64,000 bases of DNA, from assembly GCA_964622625.1 (NCBI GenBank), contig CAZUUQ010000002.1, forward strand, positions 19,216 through 83,215. Direction: 5' to 3'. Within the stretch, counting starts at the first letter, position 1, and each line of letters opens with the position of its first letter. Shown here one piece after another: positions 39,874-49,441 of the stretch. The notes beneath the pieces are model-generated. The model was not told the DNA's origin. It saw only the letters and a list, made by a program, of their open reading frames with translations, and ran no database searches. The DNA comes from CAZCWM01 sp964622625. Its GTDB lineage: Bacteria; Planctomycetota; Phycisphaerae; Phycisphaerales; Phycisphaeraceae. The translations under genes and the position numbers were made by a program.

Positions 39874-41417
39874 ATGACGCAACGCGGTTCCATGGCGATC
39901 GCCGAACAACGCGATGACGGCGCGAGTCTGCTTCAACCGCCAACGGTCTCCGGCGGCTCATTGAAGCGCCGTGCGGTGCGCGGCTCCCTGTGGACGATCG
40001 GAGGCTATGGGGTCGCACAGATACTGCGCCTCGGCTCCAATCTCATTCTCACTCGCCTGCTCTTTCCCGAGGCTTTCGGCCTGATGACGCTGGTGAACGT
40101 CTTCATGCAGGGGCTCCAGATGTTCTCGGACGTTGGCATCGGTCCCTCGATCGTGCAAAATGTGCGGGGCGAGGAAAGGGCGTTTCGCGACACCGCGTGG
40201 ANNNNNNNNNNNNNNNNNNNNNNNNNNNNNNNNNNNNNNNNNNNNNNNNNNNNNNNNNNNNNNNNNNNNNNNNNNNNNNNNNNNNNNNNNNNNNNNNNNN
40301 NTCGATCGTGCAAAATGTGCGGGGCGAGGAAAGGGCGTTTCGCGACACCGCGTGGACCATCCAGGTGGCTCGCGGCTTCGGTCTGTGGGCGGCTGCAGCG
40401 CTTCTGGCGTGGCCGGCAGCATGGTTTTTTGGCGAGCCGATGCTGCTGTGGCTGATTCCCGTGGCGGCCGCTTCAGCCGCCATCGCCGGGTTCAATTCCA
40501 CCAAGATTTTTCTCGCCAGCCGCCGCGTTGTGCTGGAGCGCCTGACCACCATTGAACTGATCAGCCAGGTTCTGGGCATCCTCGGCCTCGTGATTCTCGC
40601 GTGGCTGTTGCGTTCCGTCTGGGCTCTGGTCGTCGGCGGGCTGATCATTGCACTGGCCAAAGCCGTGCTCAGTCAGTTCGCCTTGCCCGGCCGCCCCGAT
40701 CGACTGGGTTGGGATGCCGATTGCGCGCGCGAGCTGTTGAGTTTCGGCAAGTGGATATTCTTCGGCTCCATTCTGGGCTTCATCGCGCTCCAGGGCGATC
40801 GCGTCGTGTTCGGCCGGTATCTCACCGCCGCGGAGCTTGGTCTTTTTCACATCGCTGTGCTCATTCCCGATGTGCCCAAGCAGATCATCAACCAGATGTC
40901 GCATCGTGTCGTCTTCGGCGCGATGGCGCACGTGCATCGCGATCGACCTCAGGACGTGAAGCGGAACTTTTACCGCGTGCGGCTGCGGCTCGATCTGATC
41001 CTGCTGCTCCTTGGCGCTCTGGTGGTCTGCGGGCCGCAGGTGGTCGAGTTCCTCTTCGACCCCCGCTATGCCGCTGCGGGATGGATGCTTCAGCTCGTGG
41101 CCATACGCGCCGCATGCTTCTGCCTCAGCCGGCCGACATTCGCTTTGCAGACCGCCCGGGGACGGCCACAGGCGATGATGTGGCGACATGTGGTCAGCCT
41201 GCCGATGGTTGTTGTGGGGATGCCCATTGGGTTTGAACTTGGTGGCGTCCAAGGGGCCCTGATCGTGGTCGCCGTTTCGGAAGTGCCAAGCCTTATAATG
41301 TCGTGGGTCATGCTGGCGCGGGCAAACGTACTGTCGCCGCTTCGTGAACTGTGGGGCCTGGTTGTACTGGCGGTGGGGGCCGGGGCCGGTCTGCTGGCTG
41401 TATGGATCGTCGGCTGA
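39874..41417 (+). CDS. Oligosaccharide flippase (Wzx/MATE-like), split by an assembly gap
   Basis: If the 100-N gap and one 55-bp repeat are removed, one 462-residue open frame results. It has the polysaccharide-flippase opening (RGSLWTIGGYGVAQILRLGS, RLLFPEAFGLMTLVNVFMQG) and about 12 hydrophobic helices, including LWAAAALLAWPAAWF, GSILGFIALQGDRVVFGRYL and LILLLLGALVVCGPQVVEFL. It would move lipid-linked repeat units across the inner membrane for the exopolysaccharide genes. The frame after the gap matches the frame before it exactly when 155 bases are deleted. ATG 39892 is an alternative start. The sulfotransferase follows after 40 nt on the same strand. Confidence 0.85.
40147..40356. repeat. 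55-bp direct repeat flanking scaffold gap 2
   Basis: Positions 40147-40201 and 40302-40356 are identical around 100 Ns. They carry flippase codons (SIVQNVRGEERAFRDTAW) twice, so the duplication is a joining artefact, as in gap 1. Confidence 0.92.
40202..40301. other. Assembly gap (100 N)
   Basis: This is a placeholder of fixed length inside the flippase gene. It is unlikely to hold real sequence, because the flanks overlap. Confidence 0.98.
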
Positions 41418-41457
41418 GTTGCCCAGGTCACTGGGCACAAAGGTACTACAACCTCAA

Positions 41458-42360
41458 ATGACGCCACCGCTGATTCATATCGGTCTGCACAAAACAGGCA
41501 CCACATGGATGCAGCGCCGATTGTTCATCGATCGGGAGATCGGCTTTGACATGCCGTGGCCGCGCGGACGCGAGCGGGCCATCCTGCTGTTCGTCAATGC
41601 CCCGCCTTTTAGCTTTGACCCGCAGACCACGCGGCAGGCCTTCGCCGAGGGCATGGCTGAGTGTGAGCGGCAGGGACTGGTCCCCGTCATCTCGCATGAG
41701 GGTCTGTCGGGCCGCCCGATCGAGGGTATCTATGACGGCCAGGCCATTGCCCAGCGCCTGCACAGCGTGTTTCCGGAGGGGCGCGTGCTGATCACCATCC
41801 GCGAGCAGCGGTCGATGATGAAGTCGCTCTACCGCCAATACATCCGTCAGCGCGGCATCGGCGGGCCGGACCATTTCTTCGAGCGGTCCGACTACGGTGA
41901 GACCTACTACCAGCTTTGCCGGGCCCACCACCTCGAATACCATCACATGATCGTCTACTACCAGGAACTGTTCTCCCCAGCGCAGGTTCTGGCGCTGCCC
42001 TTCGAGATGCTGCGCAACAGCCCCGTGGAGTTTTCCCGGCGCATCTGTGAGCACGCCGGACTGACGCTACGAAAGGAACCGTCAATGGAGCACGACAATG
42101 TCGGCATGCGCGGCGGGGCGCTGGAGGCTGTGCGGCGGATGAATCGCTGGCTGCCGGCAAGGTTCTGGAATCGACGTGATGCGATGGAGAAATGGCTGAT
42201 TCGCCGTGGCAAACTTCTGGACAGGCTGTTCAACGGCGAGAAAGTGGAACAGCGCCTCGATGCTTTTGTCGAGGAATATGCTCGCGACCGATTTTCGCAG
42301 AGTAACGCGATCACGTCCGAGCTGACGGGCAACGATCTGAAAAGCCACGGATACCTGTAG
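41458..42360 (+). CDS. Sulfotransferase family protein
   Basis: The 300-residue protein begins with the PAPS 5'-phosphosulfate loop PLIHIGLHKTGTTWMQRRLF. The 3'-phosphate segment is VLITIREQRSMMKSLYRQYI, with the conserved Arg and Ser. Downstream VLALPFEMLRNSPVEFSRRI fits the family. It would sulfate a carbohydrate or lipid using PAPS. It lies next to the flippase, so sulfation of the exported glycan is a reasonable inference. The start at 41458 is chosen because the loop follows at once; a longer frame begins inside the flippase end. Confidence 0.85.
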   Translation: MTPPLIHIGLHKTGTTWMQRRLFIDREIGFDMPWPRGRERAILLFVNAPPFSFDPQTTRQAFAEGMAECERQGLVPVISHEGLSGRPIEGIYDGQAIAQRLHSVFPEGRVLITIREQRSMMKSLYRQYIRQRGIGGPDHFFERSDYGETYYQLCRAHHLEYHHMIVYYQELFSPAQVLALPFEMLRNSPVEFSRRICEHAGLTLRKEPSMEHDNVGMRGGALEAVRRMNRWLPARFWNRRDAMEKWLIRRGKLLDRLFNGEKVEQRLDAFVEEYARDRFSQSNAITSELTGNDLKSHGYL

Positions 42361-42431
42361 ATGCATCCGTTCGCCGGGTTGCCGCGGTCTCGCCGCCCCG
42401 GTTGCGCGATGTTTTTGCCGCGCGTCTGGCT

Positions 42432-44384
42432 TCAACGTACCGCATGCACGGCGTTGACGGCCACGGCGATGCGCGGTGACGCCACCACGCCGTTCTCATC
42501 GAGAATCAGCCGGGCCTTGCGGGCGATGCCCGCGGCATCCAGGCCCGCGTCGGCGAGCTGGCGGCGTCGGCTGTTCTGCGCCACCCACTGCTCGGCCATG
42601 CCCAGCCGGTGGATGCCGGTCGTCGGCAGGCCATGCTCGTTGCACGCTTCCAGCACCGCGGAACCGAAGCCGCCGGTGATCAAGTGATCCTCGACGGTGA
42701 GAATCGGCACGCGCTGCTCAATCAGGTCGGCGATAAGGGTGATGTCCACCGGTTTGGCGAAGCGGGCGTCGTAGAGGGCGATGTTGTAGCCCTGGGGGGC
42801 CAATTCGTCGACGGCCGCCACGGCGTTGTAGAGCAGCGTGCCGTAGGCCATGATCGCCAGCTCCGGCCGCGCCCCGCGGGCCGGCCGCACGAGGTTGGCC
42901 TTGCCCAGTTCGAAGGGTGGGGGGTTGTCCTGCAGTGGATGGGGCGCCACTTCGTCGCGCGGGTAGCGGATGAACGACGGGCCGTTCTCGTATTGGCGCA
43001 TGAACTCCAGTCCCGCGCGCAGCGTCGGCTCGTCGCTCGCGGCCAGCAGGACCGCACCGGGGAAGACGCGGAACATCGCCACGTCCATGAAGCCGTGATG
43101 CACAGCCCCGTCGCCGCCGACAAAGCCGGCCCGGTCCATGCACACCCGCACGGCCAGACCCTGCAGCGCCACCTCCTGGAATACCTGGTCCAGGGCCCGC
43201 TGCGAGAAGGTCGAGTAGACGGCGAAGAAGGGCTTGACACCCGCCTTGGCCATGCCGGCACACATGTCCATCGCGTGCGATTCACAGATACCCGTATCCA
43301 GAGTGCGTTCGGGCAGCTCGCTCATGACCTTCGCCAGCCCCGTACCGTCGGGCATCGCGGCCGTGACCGCGAACACTTTCTCATCACGCTGCATCAGTTC
43401 GATCATCGCGTCGGCATATGCGGACGTGAACGACCGGCCGCTGCTCTTGAGCTCGACGCGGCAGCCTTCGACGGTAAACGGCTTGGGGGAGTGAAACGTG
43501 GTCGGGTCGCCGGTGGAGAAGTCAAAGCCGTTGCCCTTGACGGTCTTGCAGTGCAGCAGGATGGGCCGATCGATGTCCTTGACCTCGCCGAGCATGTCGA
43601 CGAGTGTCGGCAGATCATGGCCGTCGATGGGACCGACGCAGACCAGTCCGAAGTGCTCGAACATGTGGTCGTGGGCGATGGCGGCGCGCAGCAGTTCGCC
43701 GCCGCGGTGGTACATCTCCTCGAGGATGGACCCGCCGGGCAGGCGTTTGACCACTTCATGAGCCCGTTTCTTGATGTCGCCGAAGGTGGCGCTGACACGA
43801 ACGCGGTCGAAGTAACTGGCGATGGCGCCCTGCGGCTTGGCGATGGACATGCCGTTGTCATTGAGTACGACCAGGAACTGCCGCTTGAGCGTGCCGGCGT
43901 TGTTGAGGCCTTCGAGCGCCACACCGTTGACGATGGAGGCGTCGCCCACCAGAGCCACGGCCCGGCGGTCGCCGTGGCCGAGCAACTGATCGCCACGGGC
44001 CATGCCCACGGCCGTGGAGATGGCTGTGCCGGCGTGGCCGACGCTGAACAGGTCGTAGGGGCTTTCCTTCGGTTCGGGGAAGCCGCTCATGCCCTCGCTG
44101 GTGCGCAGCTTGCCCAGCAGGGGCAGGCGGCCGGTCAGCAGCTTGTGCGGGTAGCACTGGTGGCCGACGTCGAACAACAGGCGGTCGCGGCTGAAATCGA
44201 AAACGTAGTGCAGGGCGATGGTCAGTTCGACCACGCCGAGGTTCGGCGCCAAGTGGCCGCCGGTGCGGCTGACCTGGTCGCAGATGGCCTGGCGGATCTC
44301 CTGGGCCAAGTCGGGCAACTGCTCGATGTCCAACTTCTTGAGGTCGGCCGGACTGTGGATGGCCGGCAGCAGAGAGGTCGCCAT
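42432..44384 (-). CDS. dxs: 1-deoxy-D-xylulose-5-phosphate synthase
   Basis: The 650-residue thiamine-diphosphate enzyme condenses pyruvate and glyceraldehyde 3-phosphate in the MEP isoprenoid route. Seen motifs: GGHLAPNLGVVELTIALHYV, DVGHQCYPHKLLTGR, the ThDP-binding GDASIVNGVALEGLNNAG, GPIDGHDLPTLVDML, and late DRAGFVGGDGAVHHGFMDVA and ILTVEDHLITGGFGSAVLEA. Length is normal. The start at 44384 gives the usual N-terminus (LLPAIHSPADLKKLDIEQLP); upstream in-frame ATGs lack the fit. The polyprenyl synthase gene lies upstream on the same strand, which joins two isoprenoid steps. Confidence 0.96.
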   Translation of the reverse strand: MATSLLPAIHSPADLKKLDIEQLPDLAQEIRQAICDQVSRTGGHLAPNLGVVELTIALHYVFDFSRDRLLFDVGHQCYPHKLLTGRLPLLGKLRTSEGMSGFPEPKESPYDLFSVGHAGTAISTAVGMARGDQLLGHGDRRAVALVGDASIVNGVALEGLNNAGTLKRQFLVVLNDNGMSIAKPQGAIASYFDRVRVSATFGDIKKRAHEVVKRLPGGSILEEMYHRGGELLRAAIAHDHMFEHFGLVCVGPIDGHDLPTLVDMLGEVKDIDRPILLHCKTVKGNGFDFSTGDPTTFHSPKPFTVEGCRVELKSSGRSFTSAYADAMIELMQRDEKVFAVTAAMPDGTGLAKVMSELPERTLDTGICESHAMDMCAGMAKAGVKPFFAVYSTFSQRALDQVFQEVALQGLAVRVCMDRAGFVGGDGAVHHGFMDVAMFRVFPGAVLLAASDEPTLRAGLEFMRQYENGPSFIRYPRDEVAPHPLQDNPPPFELGKANLVRPARGARPELAIMAYGTLLYNAVAAVDELAPQGYNIALYDARFAKPVDITLIADLIEQRVPILTVEDHLITGGFGSAVLEACNEHGLPTTGIHRLGMAEQWVAQNSRRRQLADAGLDAAGIARKARLILDENGVVASPRIAVAVNAVHAVR

Positions 44385-44665
44385 GATGGGGGTGTTCCTT
44401 ATGATGGCCGCCGCGGCCGCGACCCATGAATCCAGAAACGTGTCGGGCCGTGAGCCCTGTGTCGCCATTGCACCGCCTTGCCCTTGGCCGGCCGCGGACC
44501 GGCGAGAAGCGGAACGATGTTGGCGGAGGATGCGGTCATGGGCGGCGCTCGTAAGTTCACAAAAAAACAATTGAGTTCGCTCTGAAGGACGACATTCTAG
44601 TGGCCCGTGGCTTTTGCTGCAGGCGCCGATGGGGGCCGGTGGTTGCCAGTGCGGTAAAGTCGCGG

Positions 44666-45604
44666 CTATCGGCAGCGGACTGCCATGTAGTCACAAAGCT
44701 GCCGCAAGGCCGCCGTCTGACTGTGTTGCTGTGAATCACCGTCATCGAGGTTGTCGAGCGCTTCCTGCGCCCGGGATGTCAGGCGCTCGACCTCGGCCCG
44801 GCTGGCGTCCACGCCCAGCAAGGCTGGGTAGGTCAGCTTGCCCTGGGCTTCGTCCTTGCCCGCCTTCTTGCCGAGTTGTTCGGTGGTCTGCGTCACGTCC
44901 AGCAGATCGTCAACCACCTGGAACATCAGGCCGACGGCCTCGGCATAGCGCGTCAGTGCATCCAGTTGCCGGGCATCCGCCCCGCCGCACAGCGCTCCCA
45001 TGCGGCACGAACAACGGATCAGTGCCGCCGTCTTGTGCCGATGAATTATCTGCAAACGTTCCAGCGGTTCGACCGAGGGCCCAAAATCCGGCAGGGTGTC
45101 GTAGACTTGACCGGCGATCATATCGTTGGTGGCCATCGCCAGTTCGCGGGCAACGGCCGTCGCCAGATCGGCTCGAGTGATCGACGTCCCGATGATCTCG
45201 AACGCCAGCCCCATCATAAGGTCACCGGCCAGGATGGCCATCGCCTCGCCGGCGTGCTTGTGCAGTGTCGGCCGGCCGCGGCGCAAGTCGTCGTTGTCCA
45301 TCGCGGGCAGGTCGTCGTGCACGAGACTGAAGCAGTGGATCAATTCGATGGCCGCCGCGGCCGGCAGGGCGGCCTTCAGCTTGCCGCCCACCGCTTCGCA
45401 GCTTCGCACCACAAGAATCGGCCGCATCCGCTTGCCGCCACTCAGCAGCGCGTACGCCACCGCATTCCGCAGATTCTCCGGCAAGGGGCGCTGCTTGAGG
45501 TAGTCGGCCAGAAAGCGATCCACCGCTGCGATCGGCTCGCCGAGGCGTGCCAGGTCGTCACGGGGCTCCGAGTCGGTGTCGGGCTGGGTCGAGGTTTGAC
45601 TCAT
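44666..45604 (-). CDS. Polyprenyl (farnesyl/geranylgeranyl) diphosphate synthase
   Basis: The 312-residue trans-prenyltransferase has the first Asp-rich motif HDDLPAMDNDDLRRGRPT and the second VVDDLLDVTQTTEQLGKKAG. NAVAYALLSGGKRMRP precedes them. It extends prenyl chains for carotenoids or quinones and uses isoprenoid units that depend on dxs. ATG 45604 is chosen over 45637, because a TATAAT box covers 45636-45641, so the upstream ATG would lie in the promoter. Chain length cannot be read from sequence with certainty; IspA-type farnesyl synthase is most likely. Confidence 0.93.
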   Translation of the reverse strand: MSQTSTQPDTDSEPRDDLARLGEPIAAVDRFLADYLKQRPLPENLRNAVAYALLSGGKRMRPILVVRSCEAVGGKLKAALPAAAAIELIHCFSLVHDDLPAMDNDDLRRGRPTLHKHAGEAMAILAGDLMMGLAFEIIGTSITRADLATAVARELAMATNDMIAGQVYDTLPDFGPSVEPLERLQIIHRHKTAALIRCSCRMGALCGGADARQLDALTRYAEAVGLMFQVVDDLLDVTQTTEQLGKKAGKDEAQGKLTYPALLGVDASRAEVERLTSRAQEALDNLDDGDSQQHSQTAALRQLCDYMAVRCR

Positions 45605-45635
45605 CGGCGCGGCAGCTCCAAAAAACAAGTCGTTC

Positions 45636-45664
45636 ATTATAGAACTGTGGGCCGATCCTCACAA
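45636..45664 (-). promoter_or_regulatory. Promoter for the prenyl synthase gene
   Basis: TTGTGA (minus strand, 45659-45664) and TATAAT (45636-45641) are spaced by 17 bases. The -35 box overlaps the murG stop. It separates isoprenoid genes from the peptidoglycan pair. Confidence 0.7.
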
Positions 45665-46879
45665 AGGCGAGGCATAAGTCGGTGATTTGCCATGCCTTGA
45701 CGCACCACATCCGTTCGCAGCGCCCGCCCTTGTCGCCAACTGTTCCGCCAGCCAGTCGGCGATGGCGCCCGCGCCATCGGGCAGTGGATGAGCCCGCATG
45801 GTCGCGCGCATCGTCGCCCGCCACGTGCCGTTGGTCAGCAGGGCTGTCAGCGGGCCGGCCAACTGCTCGGCATTGCCGGCCGGGTCGATCAGGTCGCGAT
45901 ATACGACCGCTGCGTCCAGTTCCACCAATGGCTGGGCGTTGAGACGCTGGTGTTCGTCGCGGTGGAAGGGGTAGGGCAGAAAGATCGTGGGCGTGGCGTT
46001 GGCCCAAGCCTCGGCAACACTGCCGGCTCCGGCACGGCTGACGGCCAGCTCGGACCCGGCCCACCCCAGATCCATACGCGACAGGAAGTCCACCACCTGC
46101 GCCCGCACCCCAGCCGACCGGTACGCCTTGGCCACGTCTACGTCGCTGTCGCGACCCGTGATGTGCAGCACCTGCCAACCGTGCAGTGCGGCCGCGATGG
46201 GCGCATGGGCCAGCAGCGGCTCGATCATGCGGTTGAGGGTCGCCGCGCCCTGACTGCCGCCGCAGACCAGCAGCAGGGGACGTGACGGTTCCATACCCAG
46301 TTGCCGCCGGGCGGATACAGGGTCAGTTGGCCCGATGGCCGAGCGGCGCAGCGGGTAGCCGATGGTCTGCGCGGTCGGCCAGTCAGCCACCGGGTAGGCG
46401 GTGAACAGCTTGCCGGCCTTGCGGCGCATGAGCTGGTTGGCCTTGCCGGGCACGGCATCCAGGCTGACCAGTGCGGCCGGGACGCGGGTGCGACGGGCGG
46501 ACGCGAGGGTTGGTGCGGAGACGAAACCACCTGTGGCCACCACCGCGACCGGTCGGTAGCGGGCTGTCAGGGTGGCCGTCGCCCGCACACTGGCGCGCCA
46601 GGCCAGCCACCACCCCGGCCAGGTGCGCGGGTTCATGGACCAGGGGCGGGCCGGCAGGATGGTGAACGCCAGACCTGCATCAGCCGCGATCTGCTGATCC
46701 AGCGGCCGCGGTGAGATCAGCAGGTGCGGTCGCACCACGATGCCGCGGCGCCGCAACGTCTCAACCACCGCCAGATTGGGATAGATGTGCCCGCCGCTGC
46801 CGCCGCCGGCCAGAAGAATGGTGGCGGGCATGTCCACGGCCTCGTGCGTGCGAAGCGTCGGTTTGGCCACGGTCGTCAT
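45659..46879 (-). CDS. murG: UDP-N-acetylglucosamine transferase MurG
   Basis: The 406-residue GT28 enzyme makes lipid II from lipid I at the inner membrane. It has LLAGGGSGGHIYPNLAVVET near the start, the acceptor-side VVATGGFVSAPTLASA, and the donor-binding LLLVCGGSQGAATLNRM and LAVSRAGAGSVAEAWANATP, then YPFHRDEHQRLNAQPL. About 20 extra residues are present before the core, and ATG at 46831 is an alternative start. It lies one base after ftsW. Other division/cell-wall genes are absent from the window, so the pair is detached from a full dcw cluster. Confidence 0.94.
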   Translation of the reverse strand: MTTVAKPTLRTHEAVDMPATILLAGGGSGGHIYPNLAVVETLRRRGIVVRPHLLISPRPLDQQIAADAGLAFTILPARPWSMNPRTWPGWWLAWRASVRATATLTARYRPVAVVATGGFVSAPTLASARRTRVPAALVSLDAVPGKANQLMRRKAGKLFTAYPVADWPTAQTIGYPLRRSAIGPTDPVSARRQLGMEPSRPLLLVCGGSQGAATLNRMIEPLLAHAPIAAALHGWQVLHITGRDSDVDVAKAYRSAGVRAQVVDFLSRMDLGWAGSELAVSRAGAGSVAEAWANATPTIFLPYPFHRDEHQRLNAQPLVELDAAVVYRDLIDPAGNAEQLAGPLTALLTNGTWRATMRATMRAHPLPDGAGAIADWLAEQLATRAGAANGCGASRHGKSPTYASPL

Positions 46880-46880
46880 T

Positions 46881-48077
46881 TTACGCCATCACCAAGTCGC
46901 CGGCGTCTCCCGAAGGCGCAGGCAGCCCGGGTAGGTCGGCGGGCGCGAGGCCCGTCGCGTAACGCTCGGCATACCGGTCCAGCGAGATCAGCGCCCCCAG
47001 GGCCGCGGCTGTGAGTATCCAGCCCGTCCCGCCAGCACTCATCAGCGGCAGGGCGATCCCCTTTGTCGGCAGCACGACGGTGACCACACCGAGGTTGATC
47101 AGCGCCTGCAGGCCAACGGTCAGGATGATGCCCAGGCCCAGCAGCCGCCCAGCGAGGTCGCCGCAGCCGCGAACGATGCCCAGACCGGCCCAGAAGATTG
47201 CCAGATAAAGCCCGATGACCAGGGCGGCCCCGCCCAGCCCCAGCTCTTCGCAGATGATGGCGAAGAGAAAGTCGGAGGTGTCGGCCGGCAGGTAGCCATA
47301 CTTGGCGATGCCCGCGCCCAGCCCCCGGCCGGTGGCGCCGCCCTGGGCGATGGCTGCCAACGACGCGATGGCCTGGTACCCGGTCCCCTGCGGGTCGGCC
47401 CAGGGGTCGAGGAAGGTCAGCAGCCGCTGCACGCGGTAGGGGCTTTCGATGATTGCGAAGGCGACGACCGCGGCTGCGGGCGGGACCGCCAGAGCCGCCT
47501 GCCACACCCGCATACCGGCCGCCAACAGCAGTACGGCCGCGACCATACCGATCAGCAGGGCAGTGCCCAGATCCTCGGCGATCACCAGACCGCAGCTGAC
47601 CGCGACAAGGCCCAAAGCCGGCAGCAGTCCCGCCGGTCGGTGCATGTTCCCCGCCCGCCGGGCCGCCCAGGCCGCCAGGCAGGCCACGCTCAGCCATTTG
47701 ACCAGTTCACTGGGCTGGAAGGTGATGCCCCAGGCTCGCGGTCCCAGCGGCAGCCACCGCCGCGCCCCGTTAATGGTCAGGCCCACCCCGGGCACCATCG
47801 CGGCCACCACGAGGCCCAGCGCCAGCAGCATGAGCCACGGCAGCGGCCCGCGCAGGCCGGGGCGACTCAGAAGCCGCACCACGTCCATACGTCCCACCAG
47901 CCACATGGCCGCCAGCGCGGTCAGCGCGTGAACCATGTAGCGGCCGGTCAGCAGGTCCGCCACGCGCATCGGCTCCTGGCCGACGGACATCGTCGCCGAG
48001 TGCACCATCAGCACCGCGATCGCCAGCAGAGCGGCGGTCCCCAGAGCCACCAGATGTCCATGTCGCAGTCGCGGCAT
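46881..48077 (-). CDS. ftsW: Lipid II polymerase / cell-division protein FtsW
   Basis: The 398-residue SEDS-family protein has about ten membrane helices and the family motifs GARRWLPLGPRAWGITFQPS then ELVKW, LLTFLDPWADPQGTGYQAIA, and SDFLFAIICEELGLGGAALV. It polymerises glycan chains with a partner transpeptidase at the division site. ATG 48077 is used; ATG 48122 adds 15 residues. MurG follows directly. FtsW is preferred over RodA because of the pairing with murG. The gene faces away from the divergent MFS gene. Confidence 0.9.
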   Translation of the reverse strand: MPRLRHGHLVALGTAALLAIAVLMVHSATMSVGQEPMRVADLLTGRYMVHALTALAAMWLVGRMDVVRLLSRPGLRGPLPWLMLLALGLVVAAMVPGVGLTINGARRWLPLGPRAWGITFQPSELVKWLSVACLAAWAARRAGNMHRPAGLLPALGLVAVSCGLVIAEDLGTALLIGMVAAVLLLAAGMRVWQAALAVPPAAAVVAFAIIESPYRVQRLLTFLDPWADPQGTGYQAIASLAAIAQGGATGRGLGAGIAKYGYLPADTSDFLFAIICEELGLGGAALVIGLYLAIFWAGLGIVRGCGDLAGRLLGLGIILTVGLQALINLGVVTVVLPTKGIALPLMSAGGTGWILTAAALGALISLDRYAERYATGLAPADLPGLPAPSGDAGDLVMA

Positions 48078-48180
48078 GCGTTTTTCATCGACCGCGTATG
48101 CCCCCGGGCCGCAGAAACCCATACATGGTGGCGGGGGTGCATGGATCGGCTATGCTCCGCCGTTCAGGAGTTCGTCTGCC

Positions 48181-49428
48181 ATGACCCAGCGAGGCCATCG
48201 CGGAATTCAGTTCAATGTTCTGACCGTCATGCTTGTCAGCGGGGCCATGGGGGCGCCGCTGCTGTCGCCTATCCGCGAGACGCTCCAGCAGCAGGCGGGC
48301 ATCTCCCGTGCCTCGCTGGGCCTGTGGATGTTCATCGTCGGCGCTGTCGGGAGCGGCGTGGGCCTCATCGGGGGCATCTATTGCAGCCGCACACCGCGCA
48401 CTACGCTGGTGCGCTACGGCACGGTCACGCTGGCGGTCGCCTGCTGGCTGCTGGCAGTCTGTCGGCCCGACGGGCCGTGGGCTCTGGCGGGGTTGGCGGC
48501 CGCGTGGCTGCTGATCTCCACCAGTCGCCCGCTGGTGGCCACATCCAACGGCATCTTTGCCGACATCTGGGACCGCAGTCCGCACACCGGTGTGATCCTG
48601 CTGCACGCAGTCAACGCCGGAGGCAAGGTCGTCGCCCCGCTGGTGGTGCTGGTCATCGGCGCCTCGATCACTGGGGCCGGGCTTCTGTTCGCGGGCGTGA
48701 TGACGGCGCTGGCGGTGCATGCCCTGCTGTGGTCGCGTCCGGCCGTCGGGGAGTTGATCGCGTTCGAACGGCATCAGGCCAACGATGCCGCGCCGCGGAT
48801 TCCGCGCGATCCGCTGCTGTGGGCGTGTGCCTTCATGTTCTGCATCATCTCGGGATCCGAGGCGGGGCTGACGGCCATCCTTGGTTCACTTATCGAAACG
48901 TCGCGGCCGTCGCCGGTGGCATCCCTGACCGCGGCCCGCTGGGCGGCTGTCTGCACAGCCGTGCTGCTGCTGGGCATCCTCGGCGGGCGGGTGCTGCTGA
49001 CACTCGTGTCCAGCCGTCTGGGCGAACGCACCATCATCACCCTGTGCCTGGCCTGCAGCGTGTTCACCTTTCCCGCCGCGCTGGCGACACACTGGGCCAT
49101 CTATCTGCCGTCGCTGCTGCTCAACGGCGTGGTGTTCAGCGCCACATGGCCGGCCTTCTACGCCTTGGCGGCTCGCAGCTACCGGGCCGACAAAACCTTC
49201 CTGGCGCTCGGAGCCGCATTCTTCACGCTGCTAGGCACCAGCGCGTGCATCTACTTCTCCAGTGCCGTGGGCAATGCCGAGCACCGTCTGCCCCTGGCCG
49301 TGATACTATCGACAGCCGTGTTGCTGCCGTTCGCCGTGTTTCTCTACCTGACGCCCTGGGGCCGCGCCTTGGGACGGGTGCCCGCAGGTGATCAGCGGCT
49401 CGCCGCCGCCGTCGCCGACATCGACTGA
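48181..49428 (+). CDS. MFS transporter
   Basis: The 415-residue membrane protein has about 12 hydrophobic helices and a cytoplasmic loop between the halves. It begins IQFNVLTVMLVSGAMGAPLL and contains conserved gating stretches (LGLWMFIVGAVGSGVGLIGG, FTFPAALATHWAIYLPSLLL). An AGGAG-like site (AGGAGTTCGTCTGCC) precedes ATG 48181. It may take up a sugar or sugar acid for the enzyme encoded 13 nt downstream. The substrate is unknown. Confidence 0.82.
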   Translation: MTQRGHRGIQFNVLTVMLVSGAMGAPLLSPIRETLQQQAGISRASLGLWMFIVGAVGSGVGLIGGIYCSRTPRTTLVRYGTVTLAVACWLLAVCRPDGPWALAGLAAAWLLISTSRPLVATSNGIFADIWDRSPHTGVILLHAVNAGGKVVAPLVVLVIGASITGAGLLFAGVMTALAVHALLWSRPAVGELIAFERHQANDAAPRIPRDPLLWACAFMFCIISGSEAGLTAILGSLIETSRPSPVASLTAARWAAVCTAVLLLGILGGRVLLTLVSSRLGERTIITLCLACSVFTFPAALATHWAIYLPSLLLNGVVFSATWPAFYALAARSYRADKTFLALGAAFFTLLGTSACIYFSSAVGNAEHRLPLAVILSTAVLLPFAVFLYLTPWGRALGRVPAGDQRLAAAVADID

Positions 49429-49441
49429 GGGCCTACCGCCG

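Noticed and set aside
45604..45637. ATG 45637 as start of the prenyl synthase
   Set aside because: It lies inside the TATAAT box of a 17-spaced promoter; ATG 45604 fits better.
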